NCBI RefSeq assembly: GCF_026913015.1
Contig: NZ_JAPTYD010000022.1
Coordinates: 1-61,581, forward strand
Length of the DNA stretch: 61,581 bases
Source: Paracoccus benzoatiresistens
Lineage (GTDB): Bacteria > Pseudomonadota > Alphaproteobacteria > Rhodobacterales > Rhodobacteraceae
Direction of reading: 5' to 3'
The translations under genes were made by a program, and so were the position numbers. Of the stretch, positions 36,248 through 45,279 are shown piece after piece. The notes beneath the pieces were generated by a model that saw only the letters and a list, made by a program, of their open reading frames with translations, was not told the DNA's origin and did no database searches. Each line of letters opens with the position of its first letter. The stretch's first letter is position 1.

Positions 36248-38512
36248 ATGAAACGACCGACCGGCATCCCGAAGCGCACGGGCCGCAGCCCTGTTGCCGA
36301 CAAGCGCACCCCGGCGCCAACCGAGCCCAAGCCGCAGGTCCGCCGCCACAAGGCCCCCGTTCGTCGCGGCAATGTCGTGGTGCGCACGATCGCGGGCACC
36401 GTCGGCCTGATCTGGCGCGTCATCTGGGGATCGATGTGGCGCCTGGCGATGGTCATGTTCCTGATCGTCGGCGCCGCCACCGCCTATTTCTATGCCAGCC
36501 TGCCCGAGCCCGAAGCCCTGTTCGACGCCCGCGCGCGCGGGTCGGTCACCATGCTGGACAACAGCGGCAAGGTCTTCGCCTGGCGGGGCGAGACCTATGG
36601 CGCCGTCACCAGCGACAGGATCGCCCCCGTCCTGAAGGAAGCCGTGATCGCGACCGAGGATCGCCGCTTCAACTGGCATTTCGGCATCAGCCCGCGCGGC
36701 ATCGCCAGCGCCATCAAGATCAACATGGCCGAGGGGCGCGGCCCGCTGGAAGGCCACGGCGGATCCACCATCACCCAGCAGGTCGCGAAACTGCTGTGCC
36801 TGGGCGACACCTTCGACCCGATCCGCTGGAAGAACGAGGCAGAGTTCGAACAGGACTGCCGTGTCACCAGCCTGTGGCGGAAGGTCAAGGAAGTCCCCTA
36901 TTCGTTCGCCCTGGAAGCCAAGTATTCCAAGGACGACATCCTCAACATCTACATGAACCGCTCCTACATGGGCGGTGGCGCGCGGGGCTTCGAGGCCGCC
37001 AGCCAGCGCTATTTCAACAAGCCCGCATCCGACGTGAACGCGTCCGAGGCCGCAATGCTGGCCGGTCTTCTGCAGGCGCCCAGCTATTTCGCGCCCACCG
37101 CGAACCTCAAGCGCAGCCAGGAACGCGCCAGCGTCGTGCTGGGCCTGATGACCGAGGAAGGCTATCTCACCCCCGCCGAGGCCGAGCAGGCCCGGTCCAG
37201 TCCCGCCCGGCTGTCCCAGGCCGCCGAGGCTCGGGCAGGCGGTTACTTCGCCGACTGGGTCATGGAATCCGGTCCCGGCTTCCTGACCAGCGAAACGACC
37301 GAGGATGTGACCATCCGCACCACCTTCGACTCCCGCATCCAGACGGCGGCCGAACGGGCGCTGCAGCGGGTCTTTGACGAAAAGGTCAGCGACAACAGCA
37401 AGGCCGAGGCGGCGGTGGTGGTCATGTCCGCCGACGGCGCCGTGCGCGCGATCATCGGCGGGCGCGACACGACCGTGCACGGGGCCTTCAACCGCGCCGT
37501 GCAGGCCAAGCGCCAGACCGGCTCCAGCTTCAAGCCGTTCGTCTATGCCGCGGCCTTGGAAGCGGGCTACGGCCCCGGTGACCGGGTCGAGGACGGGCCG
37601 CTGACCATCCGCATCCCGGGCGGCAAGCCCTGGTCCCCGCAGAACTATACCCGCCGCTATTACGGCAACGTGACACTGACCACGGCGCTGAAGCAGTCGC
37701 TGAACACCGCCACCATCCGGCTGCAAGAAGCCGTGGGCCGGTCCGAGGTCCGCCGCATCGCCCATGACTTCGGCATCGTCAGCAACCTGACGACCAGCCC
37801 GTCCCTGGGCCTTGGCGCATCCGAGGCCACGCTGATGGAACTGACCGGCGCCTATGCGGGCATCCGCAACGGCGGCACCTCGGTCGCGCCGTATGGTCTG
37901 ATCGAACTGCGCATTGCGGGCGACGAGCAGCCGCTGATGGGCCAGTCCGGCGGCATGGGCCAGCGCGTCATCAGCCAGCGCGCGGCGGGCCAGCTGATCT
38001 ACATGATGCAGCAGGTGATCGACAGCGGCACCGGCGGGCGCGCCAAGATGGGCACCCGCCCCGTGGCGGGCAAGACCGGCACCACCAGCAGCTATCGCGA
38101 CGCCTGGTTCGTGGGCTTTTCCGAACAGTATGTCGTGGGCGTCTGGATGGGCTATGACGACAACACGCCGTTGAAGGGCGTCACCGGCGGCGGGTTGCCC
38201 GCCGAGATCTGGCAGGCGGTCATGTCCGACATCCACGAGGGCCTGCCGGAACTGCCGCTTTCCACCGTCTCGCCCGACGGCAGCGGCATCCTTTTGTCGA
38301 ACGAAGGCGCACCCAAGGTGGTGACCTCGGGCTCGGCGGACGATCCGCTGGCCGCGGCGCTTGCGGGAGCCGTGAATTCGGGCAACCCGGCGGGGGGGCA
38401 GGTGGTCGGCGCACCAGGACAGTTGACGGCACCGCAGACCCCGGGCGATAGCAGCACGGCAAGTTCGGACGACGCGCTAAGCCGGGCATTGAACGGGATT
38501 CTGGGGAATTGA
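36248..38512 (+). CDS. Bifunctional penicillin-binding protein, PBP1A type
   Basis: Class A penicillin-binding protein, 754 residues, that polymerises and crosslinks peptidoglycan in the periplasm. A basic N-terminus is followed by one membrane anchor (about 64-84). The GT51 glycosyltransferase has Glu137 in ATEDRRF and GGSTITQQ at 171-178. The transpeptidase has Ser426 in the SSFK motif, SLN near 486 and KTGTT near 605. The C-terminal tail (from about 690) is Gly/Ser/Ala-rich and likely disordered. The gene has its own upstream region after the amt terminator. Confidence 0.95.
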   Translation: MKRPTGIPKRTGRSPVADKRTPAPTEPKPQVRRHKAPVRRGNVVVRTIAGTVGLIWRVIWGSMWRLAMVMFLIVGAATAYFYASLPEPEALFDARARGSVTMLDNSGKVFAWRGETYGAVTSDRIAPVLKEAVIATEDRRFNWHFGISPRGIASAIKINMAEGRGPLEGHGGSTITQQVAKLLCLGDTFDPIRWKNEAEFEQDCRVTSLWRKVKEVPYSFALEAKYSKDDILNIYMNRSYMGGGARGFEAASQRYFNKPASDVNASEAAMLAGLLQAPSYFAPTANLKRSQERASVVLGLMTEEGYLTPAEAEQARSSPARLSQAAEARAGGYFADWVMESGPGFLTSETTEDVTIRTTFDSRIQTAAERALQRVFDEKVSDNSKAEAAVVVMSADGAVRAIIGGRDTTVHGAFNRAVQAKRQTGSSFKPFVYAAALEAGYGPGDRVEDGPLTIRIPGGKPWSPQNYTRRYYGNVTLTTALKQSLNTATIRLQEAVGRSEVRRIAHDFGIVSNLTTSPSLGLGASEATLMELTGAYAGIRNGGTSVAPYGLIELRIAGDEQPLMGQSGGMGQRVISQRAAGQLIYMMQQVIDSGTGGRAKMGTRPVAGKTGTTSSYRDAWFVGFSEQYVVGVWMGYDDNTPLKGVTGGGLPAEIWQAVMSDIHEGLPELPLSTVSPDGSGILLSNEGAPKVVTSGSADDPLAAALAGAVNSGNPAGGQVVGAPGQLTAPQTPGDSSTASSDDALSRALNGILGN

Positions 38513-38680
38513 TCCTCAGATCAACAATTTCAGACCGATTGTGTCTAATGGGATACATCCTTCTGATGTCGCCATCAAAACGTACAAGGAGAATTGCCTA
38601 GGACTGAAGATGGCCAGCAGAATACCTGGGCGCCCGAGTGCAGAACGCTGGGCGTGATTTTTGCTAGGTGAGGACTTTCT

Positions 38681-40372
38681 GTGGCATATGCTAGACTTTC
38701 AATCCCCGACATCATTACACTTCGTGAGGGTCAGACGCGCAACGTCAGCCTTGATCTGGTAGGGCTGTACAATCATCAGGTGACTTGGGCGTACTACACT
38801 ACTGTGAGTGGAGGAACCGCGCAGAATTCTGACATTGAAGGGGTTTCAGGAAGCGGCTCGATGATGGTTGTCAGCAGCTATCCCACAACCGAGTCAGAAC
38901 CTTTTTCCATCACTGCAACGCGGGACGGTGTCCAGGAAGGTACAGAAACCGCCTACCTGATAGTCCAAGTAAGCGGCTCCAGCGGTTTTGCGTTCGATGA
39001 TGGAAGCTATTACAAGACTGTAGAAATTCGCATTCTTGATAACAACTTGACCACCGGCGGCGCTACGAATGATGTGCTTTATGGCACCGGCGGGGCCGAT
39101 ACCCTGACAGGCGCCGCGGGGAACGACTCTTACCACCTTACCCCTGGCGACCGCGTCATCGAAGCTTTGAATGGTGGCACGGATACCGTCCATTCCAGCA
39201 TGACCCACACCCTTGCTGCGAATGTCGAGAACCTTTTCTTGACGGGCGATGCCGCAATTAACGGCGTCGGCAATGCACTTGACAACCGCCTTACCGGCAA
39301 CGAGTCAACCAACCGACTGGTCGGCGGCCTGGGCGCGGACAGCTTGTTCGGAAAAGGCGGAAACGATACTCTGCTGGGTGGCTTGGACAACGATCTTCTG
39401 GATGGCGGCACGGGCAACGACTGGCTGGAGGGCGGCATCGGCGTGGATGCCCTGCGCGGCGGCGTCGGCGACGATGTTTATATCCTAGAAGATGCGGCAG
39501 ACGTAATTTCCGAATTGGACGGCCAAGGCACCGACACCGTTCGTACGGCTGCCAACGGCAGTCTGGGCGCCCATGTCGAGAACCTAACCCTGCTAGGAAA
39601 GGCTGATGCCTGGGCCAAGGGTAATATCTTGGACAACGTCCTGACAGGCAATGCAGGTGCCAATAGCATCGAGGGCGCGGCGGGCAACGATCTGTTGGCC
39701 GGCGCGGCGGGCAATGACAGCCTTGACGGCGGCACCGGCGCCGACACGATGCGCGGTGGCGAGGGCAGTGATACCTATGTCGTGGACAACCTCGGCGACC
39801 GGCTGTCCGAGGCCGCAAACCACGGCATCGACACCGTCCAGTCCACCACCACCTTCCACCTGTCGGCCAATGTCGAAAACCTTGTGTTGATGGGCCAGAC
39901 CGCAATCAACGGGAGCGGCAACGGACTGAACAACAGCCTGACGGGCAATAGCGCGGCCAACCAGCTTGTGGCGGGTGCCGGCAACGACATCCTGAGCGGC
40001 GGCACCGGGCAGGATAGCTTGAATGGCGGGGCTGGAACGGATGTGCTCTCGGGCGGGCTGGACGCCACGCGCGATGTGTTCATCTTCAATGCTTTGGCAG
40101 ACAGCGCGACCGGCGCCGGGCGGGACCGGATCATGGACTTCCGCTCAGGCCTGGACGATATCGATCTGCGCGGTCTGGACGCGAACACGCGGCTTGCGGG
40201 CAACCAGAGCTTCGATTTTTCGGGCGCGACTGCGGATGCAAATTCGGTCTGGTATGTCAAGGCGGGTGCGAACCTGATCGTCCGCGCCGATGTCAATGGC
40301 GACCGCCTTGCCGATTTCGAAGTTGCGGTGACCGGCCAAGGCAGCCTGGCGGCAGGCGACTTCCTCTTGTGA
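38681..40372 (+). CDS. RTX-type calcium-binding secreted protein
   Basis: A 563-residue protein likely secreted by a type I system. Residues about 5-125 form a beta-sandwich-like domain resembling Calx-beta (TLREGQTRNVSLDL, then DGVQEGTETAYLIVQV). From about 135, glycine/aspartate nonapeptides such as GGKGNDTLLGG-type units and three copies of a module with a VENL motif (near 188, 298 and 403) follow. A serralysin-like C-terminal domain ends in DFLL, a typical uncleaved secretion end. There is no N-terminal signal peptide. Start GTG at 38681 after GAGGA. The first 400 bases are clearly lower in G+C than the neighbours. Binding target or enzyme activity is unknown. Confidence 0.86.
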   Translation: MAYARLSIPDIITLREGQTRNVSLDLVGLYNHQVTWAYYTTVSGGTAQNSDIEGVSGSGSMMVVSSYPTTESEPFSITATRDGVQEGTETAYLIVQVSGSSGFAFDDGSYYKTVEIRILDNNLTTGGATNDVLYGTGGADTLTGAAGNDSYHLTPGDRVIEALNGGTDTVHSSMTHTLAANVENLFLTGDAAINGVGNALDNRLTGNESTNRLVGGLGADSLFGKGGNDTLLGGLDNDLLDGGTGNDWLEGGIGVDALRGGVGDDVYILEDAADVISELDGQGTDTVRTAANGSLGAHVENLTLLGKADAWAKGNILDNVLTGNAGANSIEGAAGNDLLAGAAGNDSLDGGTGADTMRGGEGSDTYVVDNLGDRLSEAANHGIDTVQSTTTFHLSANVENLVLMGQTAINGSGNGLNNSLTGNSAANQLVAGAGNDILSGGTGQDSLNGGAGTDVLSGGLDATRDVFIFNALADSATGAGRDRIMDFRSGLDDIDLRGLDANTRLAGNQSFDFSGATADANSVWYVKAGANLIVRADVNGDRLADFEVAVTGQGSLAAGDFLL

Positions 40373-40380
40373 CGCCCTTC

Positions 40381-40406
40381 GCAGGCGGCCCTACCCTGCC
40401 GCCTGC
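40381..40406. terminator. Hairpin between convergent RTX and mlaC genes
   Basis: GCAGGCGGC and GCCGCCTGC pair perfectly around an eight-base loop, eight bases after the RTX stop and overlapping the last mlaC codons. No T-run on either strand. Confidence 0.4.
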
Positions 40407-41008
40407 AAATCCGCCGTCAACGCCGCCAGATCGCCGCGCCGCGCGGTCAGCATGGCGGCGATCTCGGCGCGTTCGCTGGCCAGCATGTTCACGCCCTCGA
40501 TGATGATGTTGAAGAACTTGTCCCGGCCGGACTTGTTCGACACATGCCATTCGACCTCCATCGGGGCGCGGCCGTTGAGGTAGGCGACCGAGGTGACGGC
40601 GAAGAAGCTTTTCAGCGGGCGCGCGCCCGTGACCTCGATCTTCGATCCGATGAACTCCCGGAAGCGCTTGCCGTATTTGCGGCCGATATACCCTTGGAAA
40701 GCCTGGGTATAGCGGGCCAGCGCCGCCGGATCGGCCTGCCGCGCGGCAGGCCCAAGCGCCGAGCGGGCGATCACGTCCACATCGGCATAGCGCACGAAGA
40801 TCGCCTCGAAATCGCGATACATCTGCGCCGGGGCCTGGCCCGAATTGATGACCTGGTAAACCTCGCCAAGGGCGGTGCTGATCAGCCCCCGCGCCTGGTC
40901 GGCATCCAGGGACCAGCCGCGCAGGGGCGCCAGCGTCAGCGCGGCGGCGCCCCCGAACAGCGCCAGAAGACGGCGCCGGTCATTCGGAATAAGGGTCGAT
41001 GACATCAT
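40391..41008 (-). CDS. MlaC-like phospholipid-transport periplasmic protein
   Basis: Periplasmic lipid carrier of the Mla retrograde phospholipid pathway (Ttg2D/MlaC family), 205 residues. An N-terminal signal with RRR before LLALFGG could be a Tat signal. The mature part has YRDFEAIFVRYADVDVIARSALG and FKSYIGRKYG-type helices characteristic of the family (here FQGYIGRKYGKRF). The ATG at 41008 lies inside the end of the upstream mlaA gene. The MlaFED transporter genes are not in the window. Confidence 0.88.
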   Translation of the reverse strand: MMSSTLIPNDRRRLLALFGGAAALTLAPLRGWSLDADQARGLISTALGEVYQVINSGQAPAQMYRDFEAIFVRYADVDVIARSALGPAARQADPAALARYTQAFQGYIGRKYGKRFREFIGSKIEVTGARPLKSFFAVTSVAYLNGRAPMEVEWHVSNKSGRDKFFNIIIEGVNMLASERAEIAAMLTARRGDLAALTADLQAAG

Positions 41009-41756
41009 CCGTCGCGGCCTCGGCATATGGGTCAATGGCTGTCTCCCCTTCGTTCAATTCGTGGCGGCGATGCATCAGCCAGATCAGCCGCAGTTGCGCA
41101 TAGCTATCCGCACTGTCCTGCATAACGCTATCCACCGTGTCGCCGAAACGCGCCCGCTCACCAGCTTTTGAGGTGACGCGCAGGCCGAATGCCGCCGATG
41201 CCGCGCCGGGGTTCGCGAGGTGGTTCAGCGGATCGATCACCAGATCGACCGCCTTGCCGGCGGCGTCGCGCTGCGTCGAGGGCCCGAGGACCGGCAGTTC
41301 CAGATAGGCGCCCTCGGGAACGCCCCAGACCGCGAGGGTTTCGCCGAAATCGGTGTCGTGTTCGGTCAGGCCGAAGTCGCGGCCGGCCGGGTCCATCAGG
41401 CCGCCAATTCCCAGTGTCGTATTGACCGCAAAGCGGAAAAAGTTCTTGATCGCGGGTTCGGGGCGGCCTTGCAGCAGGCTGTTTGCGACCTTGCCGGGCA
41501 GGGACAGGTTGCTGCCGGCGTTGATGACCAGGTCCATCGCCCCTGCCCCGCCAGGCGCATCATCCCTGTCCGAGACCAGGTTCGCGACCGGTCCGATCAC
41601 CCGGCGATCCACGGCCTTGTTGAAGGCATGGACGCGGCGATTCTGCGCCTCGTGGGGGTCGTTGACTCGGATGCCGTCCTGCATCATGGGCTTCGATGCG
41701 CAGCCCGCCAAGATCACGCAAAGGGCCAGCGACGCGGCAAGGGAAAAGGGGCGCAA
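40980..41756 (-). CDS. mlaA: MlaA/VacJ family outer-membrane lipoprotein
   Basis: Outer-membrane component that removes surface phospholipids. With a TTG start at 41756 (AGGAG five bases before) the protein has 258 residues and a lipoprotein signal ending ILAGC, Cys19. Family blocks include NDPHEAQNRRVHAFNKAVD, the LVINAGSNLSLPGKVANSLLQG region and DFGETLAVWGVPEGAYLELPVLGPS in parts. A longer frame from 41873 would place a charged tail before the signal, so I prefer TTG. It is coupled to mlaC by a 29-base overlap and divergent from the type I secretion genes. Confidence 0.88.
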   Translation of the reverse strand: MRPFSLAASLALCVILAGCASKPMMQDGIRVNDPHEAQNRRVHAFNKAVDRRVIGPVANLVSDRDDAPGGAGAMDLVINAGSNLSLPGKVANSLLQGRPEPAIKNFFRFAVNTTLGIGGLMDPAGRDFGLTEHDTDFGETLAVWGVPEGAYLELPVLGPSTQRDAAGKAVDLVIDPLNHLANPGAASAAFGLRVTSKAGERARFGDTVDSVMQDSADSYAQLRLIWLMHRRHELNEGETAIDPYAEAATDDVIDPYSE

Positions 41757-41865
41757 AGGAACTCCTAACCTTTTTGGTGTAGTTTCGGACCGTGACGTGC
41801 CGGACCCGCATACTGGGGCATTGGCCCTGCGGCAAGGCTGGGGTCCGCAGGCGAAGGATGGATGG

Positions 41866-43617
41866 ATGAGCAAACCGCCCGCATTTCATGATGGGGCACG
41901 GGAACTGCGTCAGGCACGCACCGCGGGGCTGCCGCTGTTCGGCGCGGTGGCGCTGTTTTCCGCGGTCGTGAACCTGCTGATGCTGACCGGACCGCTGTTC
42001 ATGCTGCAGGTTTATGACCGGGTGCTGGCCTCGCGCTCGGTCGAGACGCTGACGGCGCTGTTCGTGCTGGTGGTGTTCCTGTTCCTGCTGATGGGCTTCA
42101 TCGACTTCATCCGCAGCCGGGTGATGGGCCGTATTGCCGCCCGTTTCCAGGACCAGATGGAAGGGCGGGTCTTCACCGCCGCGCTGCGCGAGGGGGCGAT
42201 CTCGGGCGATGAATCGGCCGCGGCGGCCAGCGGGATGCGGGATCTGGACTCGATCCAGCGCCTGATCGCCTCGCCCGTGCTGCTGGCGGTGTTCGATCTG
42301 CCCTGGGCGCCGCTCTTCCTGGCGGCCGTCTATATCTTCCACCCGCTGCTGGGCGTCGTGGCGACCGTGGGCGGCGCGATCCTTGTTTTCACAACGATGG
42401 CCAACCGGTCGCTGACCCGGACGCCGCTGCAACAGGCGAACGCGGCTTCGGCGCAGGCGCAGCGCATGGCGGACCTGTATCGCGACGAGGGCGAGGTGAT
42501 CGGCGCCCTGGGGATGCGCGGCGCGACCTATGCCCGCTGGCGCAAGGCCCGCGCCGAGGCGCAGGAGCAAGCGGTGAAGGGCGCCGACCTGTCTTCGGGC
42601 TTCACCGTCTTTTCCAAAAGCTTCCGGCTGTTCCTGCAAAGCGCCATGCTGGCCGCCGGCGCCTGGCTGGTGCTGCGGCAGGCGGTGACGCCCGGCGCGA
42701 TGATCGCGAGTTCCATCATGATGGGCCGCGCCCTGGCGCCGGTCGAACAACTGGTCGGCGGCTGGCCCGCGGTGCAGGCCGCGCAGGATGCCTGGGACCG
42801 GCTGGCCCGGTTGCTCTCTCGCCAGCCCGCGCGGCCCACCCAAACCCCCCTGCCCCGCCCCGAGGCGACGGTCGAGGTGCGCCAGCTTTCCGTCGCCCCT
42901 CCGGGCCAGAGCGTGGCAAGCGTGCGCGGCGTCTCGTTCGGGGTGGGGCCGGGCCAGGCGCTTGGGGTGATCGGGCCTTCGGGGGCGGGCAAGTCCACGC
43001 TGGCCCGGGCGCTGATCGGCGCCTGGCCGGTCGGCGCGGGCTCGATCCGCCTGGGGGGCGCGACGCTGGACCAGTATGACCCGGATGTGCTGGGCAACCT
43101 GATCGGCTATCTTCCCCAGCAGGTGACGCTGTTCGACGGCACCATTGCCGAGAACATCGCCCGGCTGTCGCCCGACCCCGACCCGGCCCGCGTGGTGCGC
43201 GCGGCGCAGGCGGCGGCGGCGCATCAGATGATCCTGGATCTGCCTCAGGGCTATGACACCCGCCTCAGCCAGGCCAGCGGACGCCTGTCGGGCGGCCAGA
43301 TCCAGCGCGTCGGGCTGGCCCGCGCGCTGTATCCCGATCCGGTTCTGCTGGTCCTGGACGAGCCGAACTCGAACCTCGACAACGAGGGCTCGCAGGCGCT
43401 GAACGCGGCGATCCGGCGGGTCAAGGCGCAGAACGGCTGCGTGATCATCATGGCGCACCGGCCGGCGGCGATCAACGAATGCGAACTGCTGCTGGTCATG
43501 GAACAGGGCATGCGCCGCGCCTTCGGGCCGCGCGACAAGGTGCTGCAGGAGATGGTGCAGAACTCGCAGCAGATCCTGAAATCGCAGGAAGCCGGCCGCA
43601 CGGGAGGCGTATCATGA
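41866..43617 (+). CDS. Type I secretion system ABC transporter (PrtD type)
   Basis: Inner-membrane permease/ATPase of a type I secretion system, 583 residues. The membrane domain (segments between about 25 and 300) is followed by the ATPase with Walker A GPSGAGKST at 370-378, LSGGQ at 474-478 and Walker B LLVLDEPN near 494-501. There is no N-terminal C39 peptidase or C39-like domain, which fits the PrtD/AprD class that exports serralysin-like and RTX proteins. Start at the ATG at 41866 with AAGGA eight bases before. It overlaps the next gene by ATGA. The RTX protein at 38.7 kb is a plausible substrate. Confidence 0.93.
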   Translation: MSKPPAFHDGARELRQARTAGLPLFGAVALFSAVVNLLMLTGPLFMLQVYDRVLASRSVETLTALFVLVVFLFLLMGFIDFIRSRVMGRIAARFQDQMEGRVFTAALREGAISGDESAAAASGMRDLDSIQRLIASPVLLAVFDLPWAPLFLAAVYIFHPLLGVVATVGGAILVFTTMANRSLTRTPLQQANAASAQAQRMADLYRDEGEVIGALGMRGATYARWRKARAEAQEQAVKGADLSSGFTVFSKSFRLFLQSAMLAAGAWLVLRQAVTPGAMIASSIMMGRALAPVEQLVGGWPAVQAAQDAWDRLARLLSRQPARPTQTPLPRPEATVEVRQLSVAPPGQSVASVRGVSFGVGPGQALGVIGPSGAGKSTLARALIGAWPVGAGSIRLGGATLDQYDPDVLGNLIGYLPQQVTLFDGTIAENIARLSPDPDPARVVRAAQAAAAHQMILDLPQGYDTRLSQASGRLSGGQIQRVGLARALYPDPVLLVLDEPNSNLDNEGSQALNAAIRRVKAQNGCVIIMAHRPAAINECELLLVMEQGMRRAFGPRDKVLQEMVQNSQQILKSQEAGRTGGVS

Positions 43618-45113
43618 GCGACGGGACAAAAAGGCCCGCGGACAGCCAGGAACCCGCCACGCAGCCCTCGCCCGGCATCAGGACCGGGATCCTGTCCAGC
43701 CGCATCGGCGCCCCGGTCGAGGGACCGATCCCCGGCCCCGCGCCGCGTTCGGCCACGCCCGCCCAGCCGGCGCCTCCGGTCCAGCCTCCCGCGCCACCCT
43801 CGCCGGTGGCGCCGCCCGATCCGGGCCGCTGGTCGGTGCGCGGCACCCTGGCGGCGGGGCTGATCGCCATCGCCGTGCTGCTGGGGGGATTCGCGCTCTG
43901 GGCGATGCAAAGCCGGATTGCGGGTGCGGTGGTGGCCCAAGGCCAGGTCGAAGTCGAGCAGCAGCGCCAGATCGTCCAGCATCCGGATGGCGGCGTGGTC
44001 GAGGAGATCCTGGTCAAGGACGGCCAGACGGTCGAGGCGGGCCAGCCCCTGATCCGGCTGGACGGCACCCTGTTGCGCACCGAACATGCCATCGTCGAAG
44101 GCCAGTATTTCGAGATCCTCGCCCGCCGCGGCAGGCTCGAGGCCGAGCGTGCCGACGCCGGCGAGATACAGTTCCCCCCCGAACTGCTGAAGACCGCCGA
44201 GGGGAACGCGGAGCTTCGGGACCTGATCGACGGCCAGCGCAGCCTGTTCGAGACCCGGCGCGACACGCTGCGCCAGTCGATCGAGCAGCTGGAAAAGCAG
44301 TCCGAGCAGGTCCGCCAGCAGGTCGAGGGCATCGACGCGCAGATCGTGGCGCTCGACCGCCAGCGGCAGCTGATCGGAGAGGAACTGGAAGACCAGCAAT
44401 CGCTGCTTGAGCGCGGGCTGGCGCAGGCCTCGCGCGTGCTGGCGCTGGAGCGCGAGGCGGCGAGCCTGGACGGCCGGCTGGGCGAGCTGAAGGCCAGCCG
44501 CGCGGCCGCCGAGACGCGCCAGATCGAGCTTGACATCCAGCGCCTGCGCCTTGGCGCCGAGCGCCGCGAGGAGGCCGAGACCGAGTTGCGCGACCTGGGC
44601 TATCGGGAACTGGAACTGGCCGAACGCCGCCGCAGCCTGACCGAGCAGATCAACCGCCTGGACATCCGGGCCCCCGCGGCTGGCGTCATCTACAACATGC
44701 AGGTCACGACGCCCCGCTCGGTGGTCCGGCCCGCCGATCCGGTGCTGTACGTGATCCCCCAGGACCGCCCCTTGCTGATTGGTGCGCGCCTGGCCACGAT
44801 CAACGTGGACGAGGTCCAGGTCGGCCAGCCGGTGGTGCTGCGCTTTTCGGCCTTTTCCTCGCGCACGACGCCGGAAATCGACGGGGTGGTAGGCCGCGTT
44901 TCGGCCGATGCGATGATCGACGAGGCGACGCAGACGCCCTATTACCGGGCCGAGGTGACCATCCCGGCCGATCAGCTGGACAAGCTGGGCGACCTGGCCC
45001 TGATCCCCGGCATGCCGGTCGAGATCTATATCCAGACCGGCGAACGCAGCCCGATGGCCTATCTGCTGAAGCCCTTGGCGGACTACTTCAACCGGGCCTT
45101 CCGGGAAAGCTGA
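43614..45113 (+). CDS. Type I secretion membrane fusion protein (HlyD/PrtE family)
   Basis: Periplasmic adaptor linking the ABC transporter to an outer-membrane channel, 499 residues. The cytoplasmic N-terminus to about residue 75 is unusually Pro-rich. One membrane segment (about 80-100) follows, then a lipoyl-like half (GGVVEEILVKDGQTVEAGQ), a long coiled coil at about 190-345, the second lipoyl half (RAPAAGVIYNMQV) and a beta-barrel region with GMPVEIYIQTGERS. GGGAGG lies six bases before the ATG. The TolC-like channel gene is absent here and must be elsewhere. Confidence 0.93.
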   Translation: MSDGTKRPADSQEPATQPSPGIRTGILSSRIGAPVEGPIPGPAPRSATPAQPAPPVQPPAPPSPVAPPDPGRWSVRGTLAAGLIAIAVLLGGFALWAMQSRIAGAVVAQGQVEVEQQRQIVQHPDGGVVEEILVKDGQTVEAGQPLIRLDGTLLRTEHAIVEGQYFEILARRGRLEAERADAGEIQFPPELLKTAEGNAELRDLIDGQRSLFETRRDTLRQSIEQLEKQSEQVRQQVEGIDAQIVALDRQRQLIGEELEDQQSLLERGLAQASRVLALEREAASLDGRLGELKASRAAAETRQIELDIQRLRLGAERREEAETELRDLGYRELELAERRRSLTEQINRLDIRAPAAGVIYNMQVTTPRSVVRPADPVLYVIPQDRPLLIGARLATINVDEVQVGQPVVLRFSAFSSRTTPEIDGVVGRVSADAMIDEATQTPYYRAEVTIPADQLDKLGDLALIPGMPVEIYIQTGERSPMAYLLKPLADYFNRAFRES

Positions 45114-45158
45114 GAAGCCTCGGCGCCCCGTCCGACGCAGCGCGGCAGGCGGGGCACG

Positions 45159-45189
45159 AAAAAAACGGCCCGCCGGACGATCCGGCGGG
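45159..45189 (-). terminator. Intrinsic terminator of rnr
   Basis: On the minus strand CCCGCCGGA pairs with TCCGGCGGG around a three-base loop and is followed, after CCG, by TTTTTTT (45159-45165). It lies about 90 bases beyond the rnr stop. It could also serve as a 3-prime end block for the plus-strand secretion genes, but no T-run follows on that side. Confidence 0.82.
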
Positions 45190-45279
45190 ACAACGCCCAG
45201 GGTCATTTCTCTGATCCGCCCCTTTCCGGCGCGCCTTACCGCCGGCGAGAGGCCCTGGCCGGGACGAAAAGCCGCAAGG

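Noticed and set aside
34181..38236. A 1351-codon minus-strand frame opposite amt and the penicillin-binding protein
   Set aside because: It covers two clear plus-strand genes and a spacer. The His/Asp/Gly-rich composition is typical of antisense frames here, and there is no ribosome site.
38599..38660. A tiny frame in the low-G+C leader of the RTX gene
   Set aside because: Only about 15 codons, with a stop between the AAGGAG and the ATG. Not enough to call a leader peptide.
39060..40060. Short DNA repeats that could suggest a CRISPR array
   Set aside because: They are in frame, diverged and encode Gly/Asp nonapeptides. There are no constant repeats with unique spacers.
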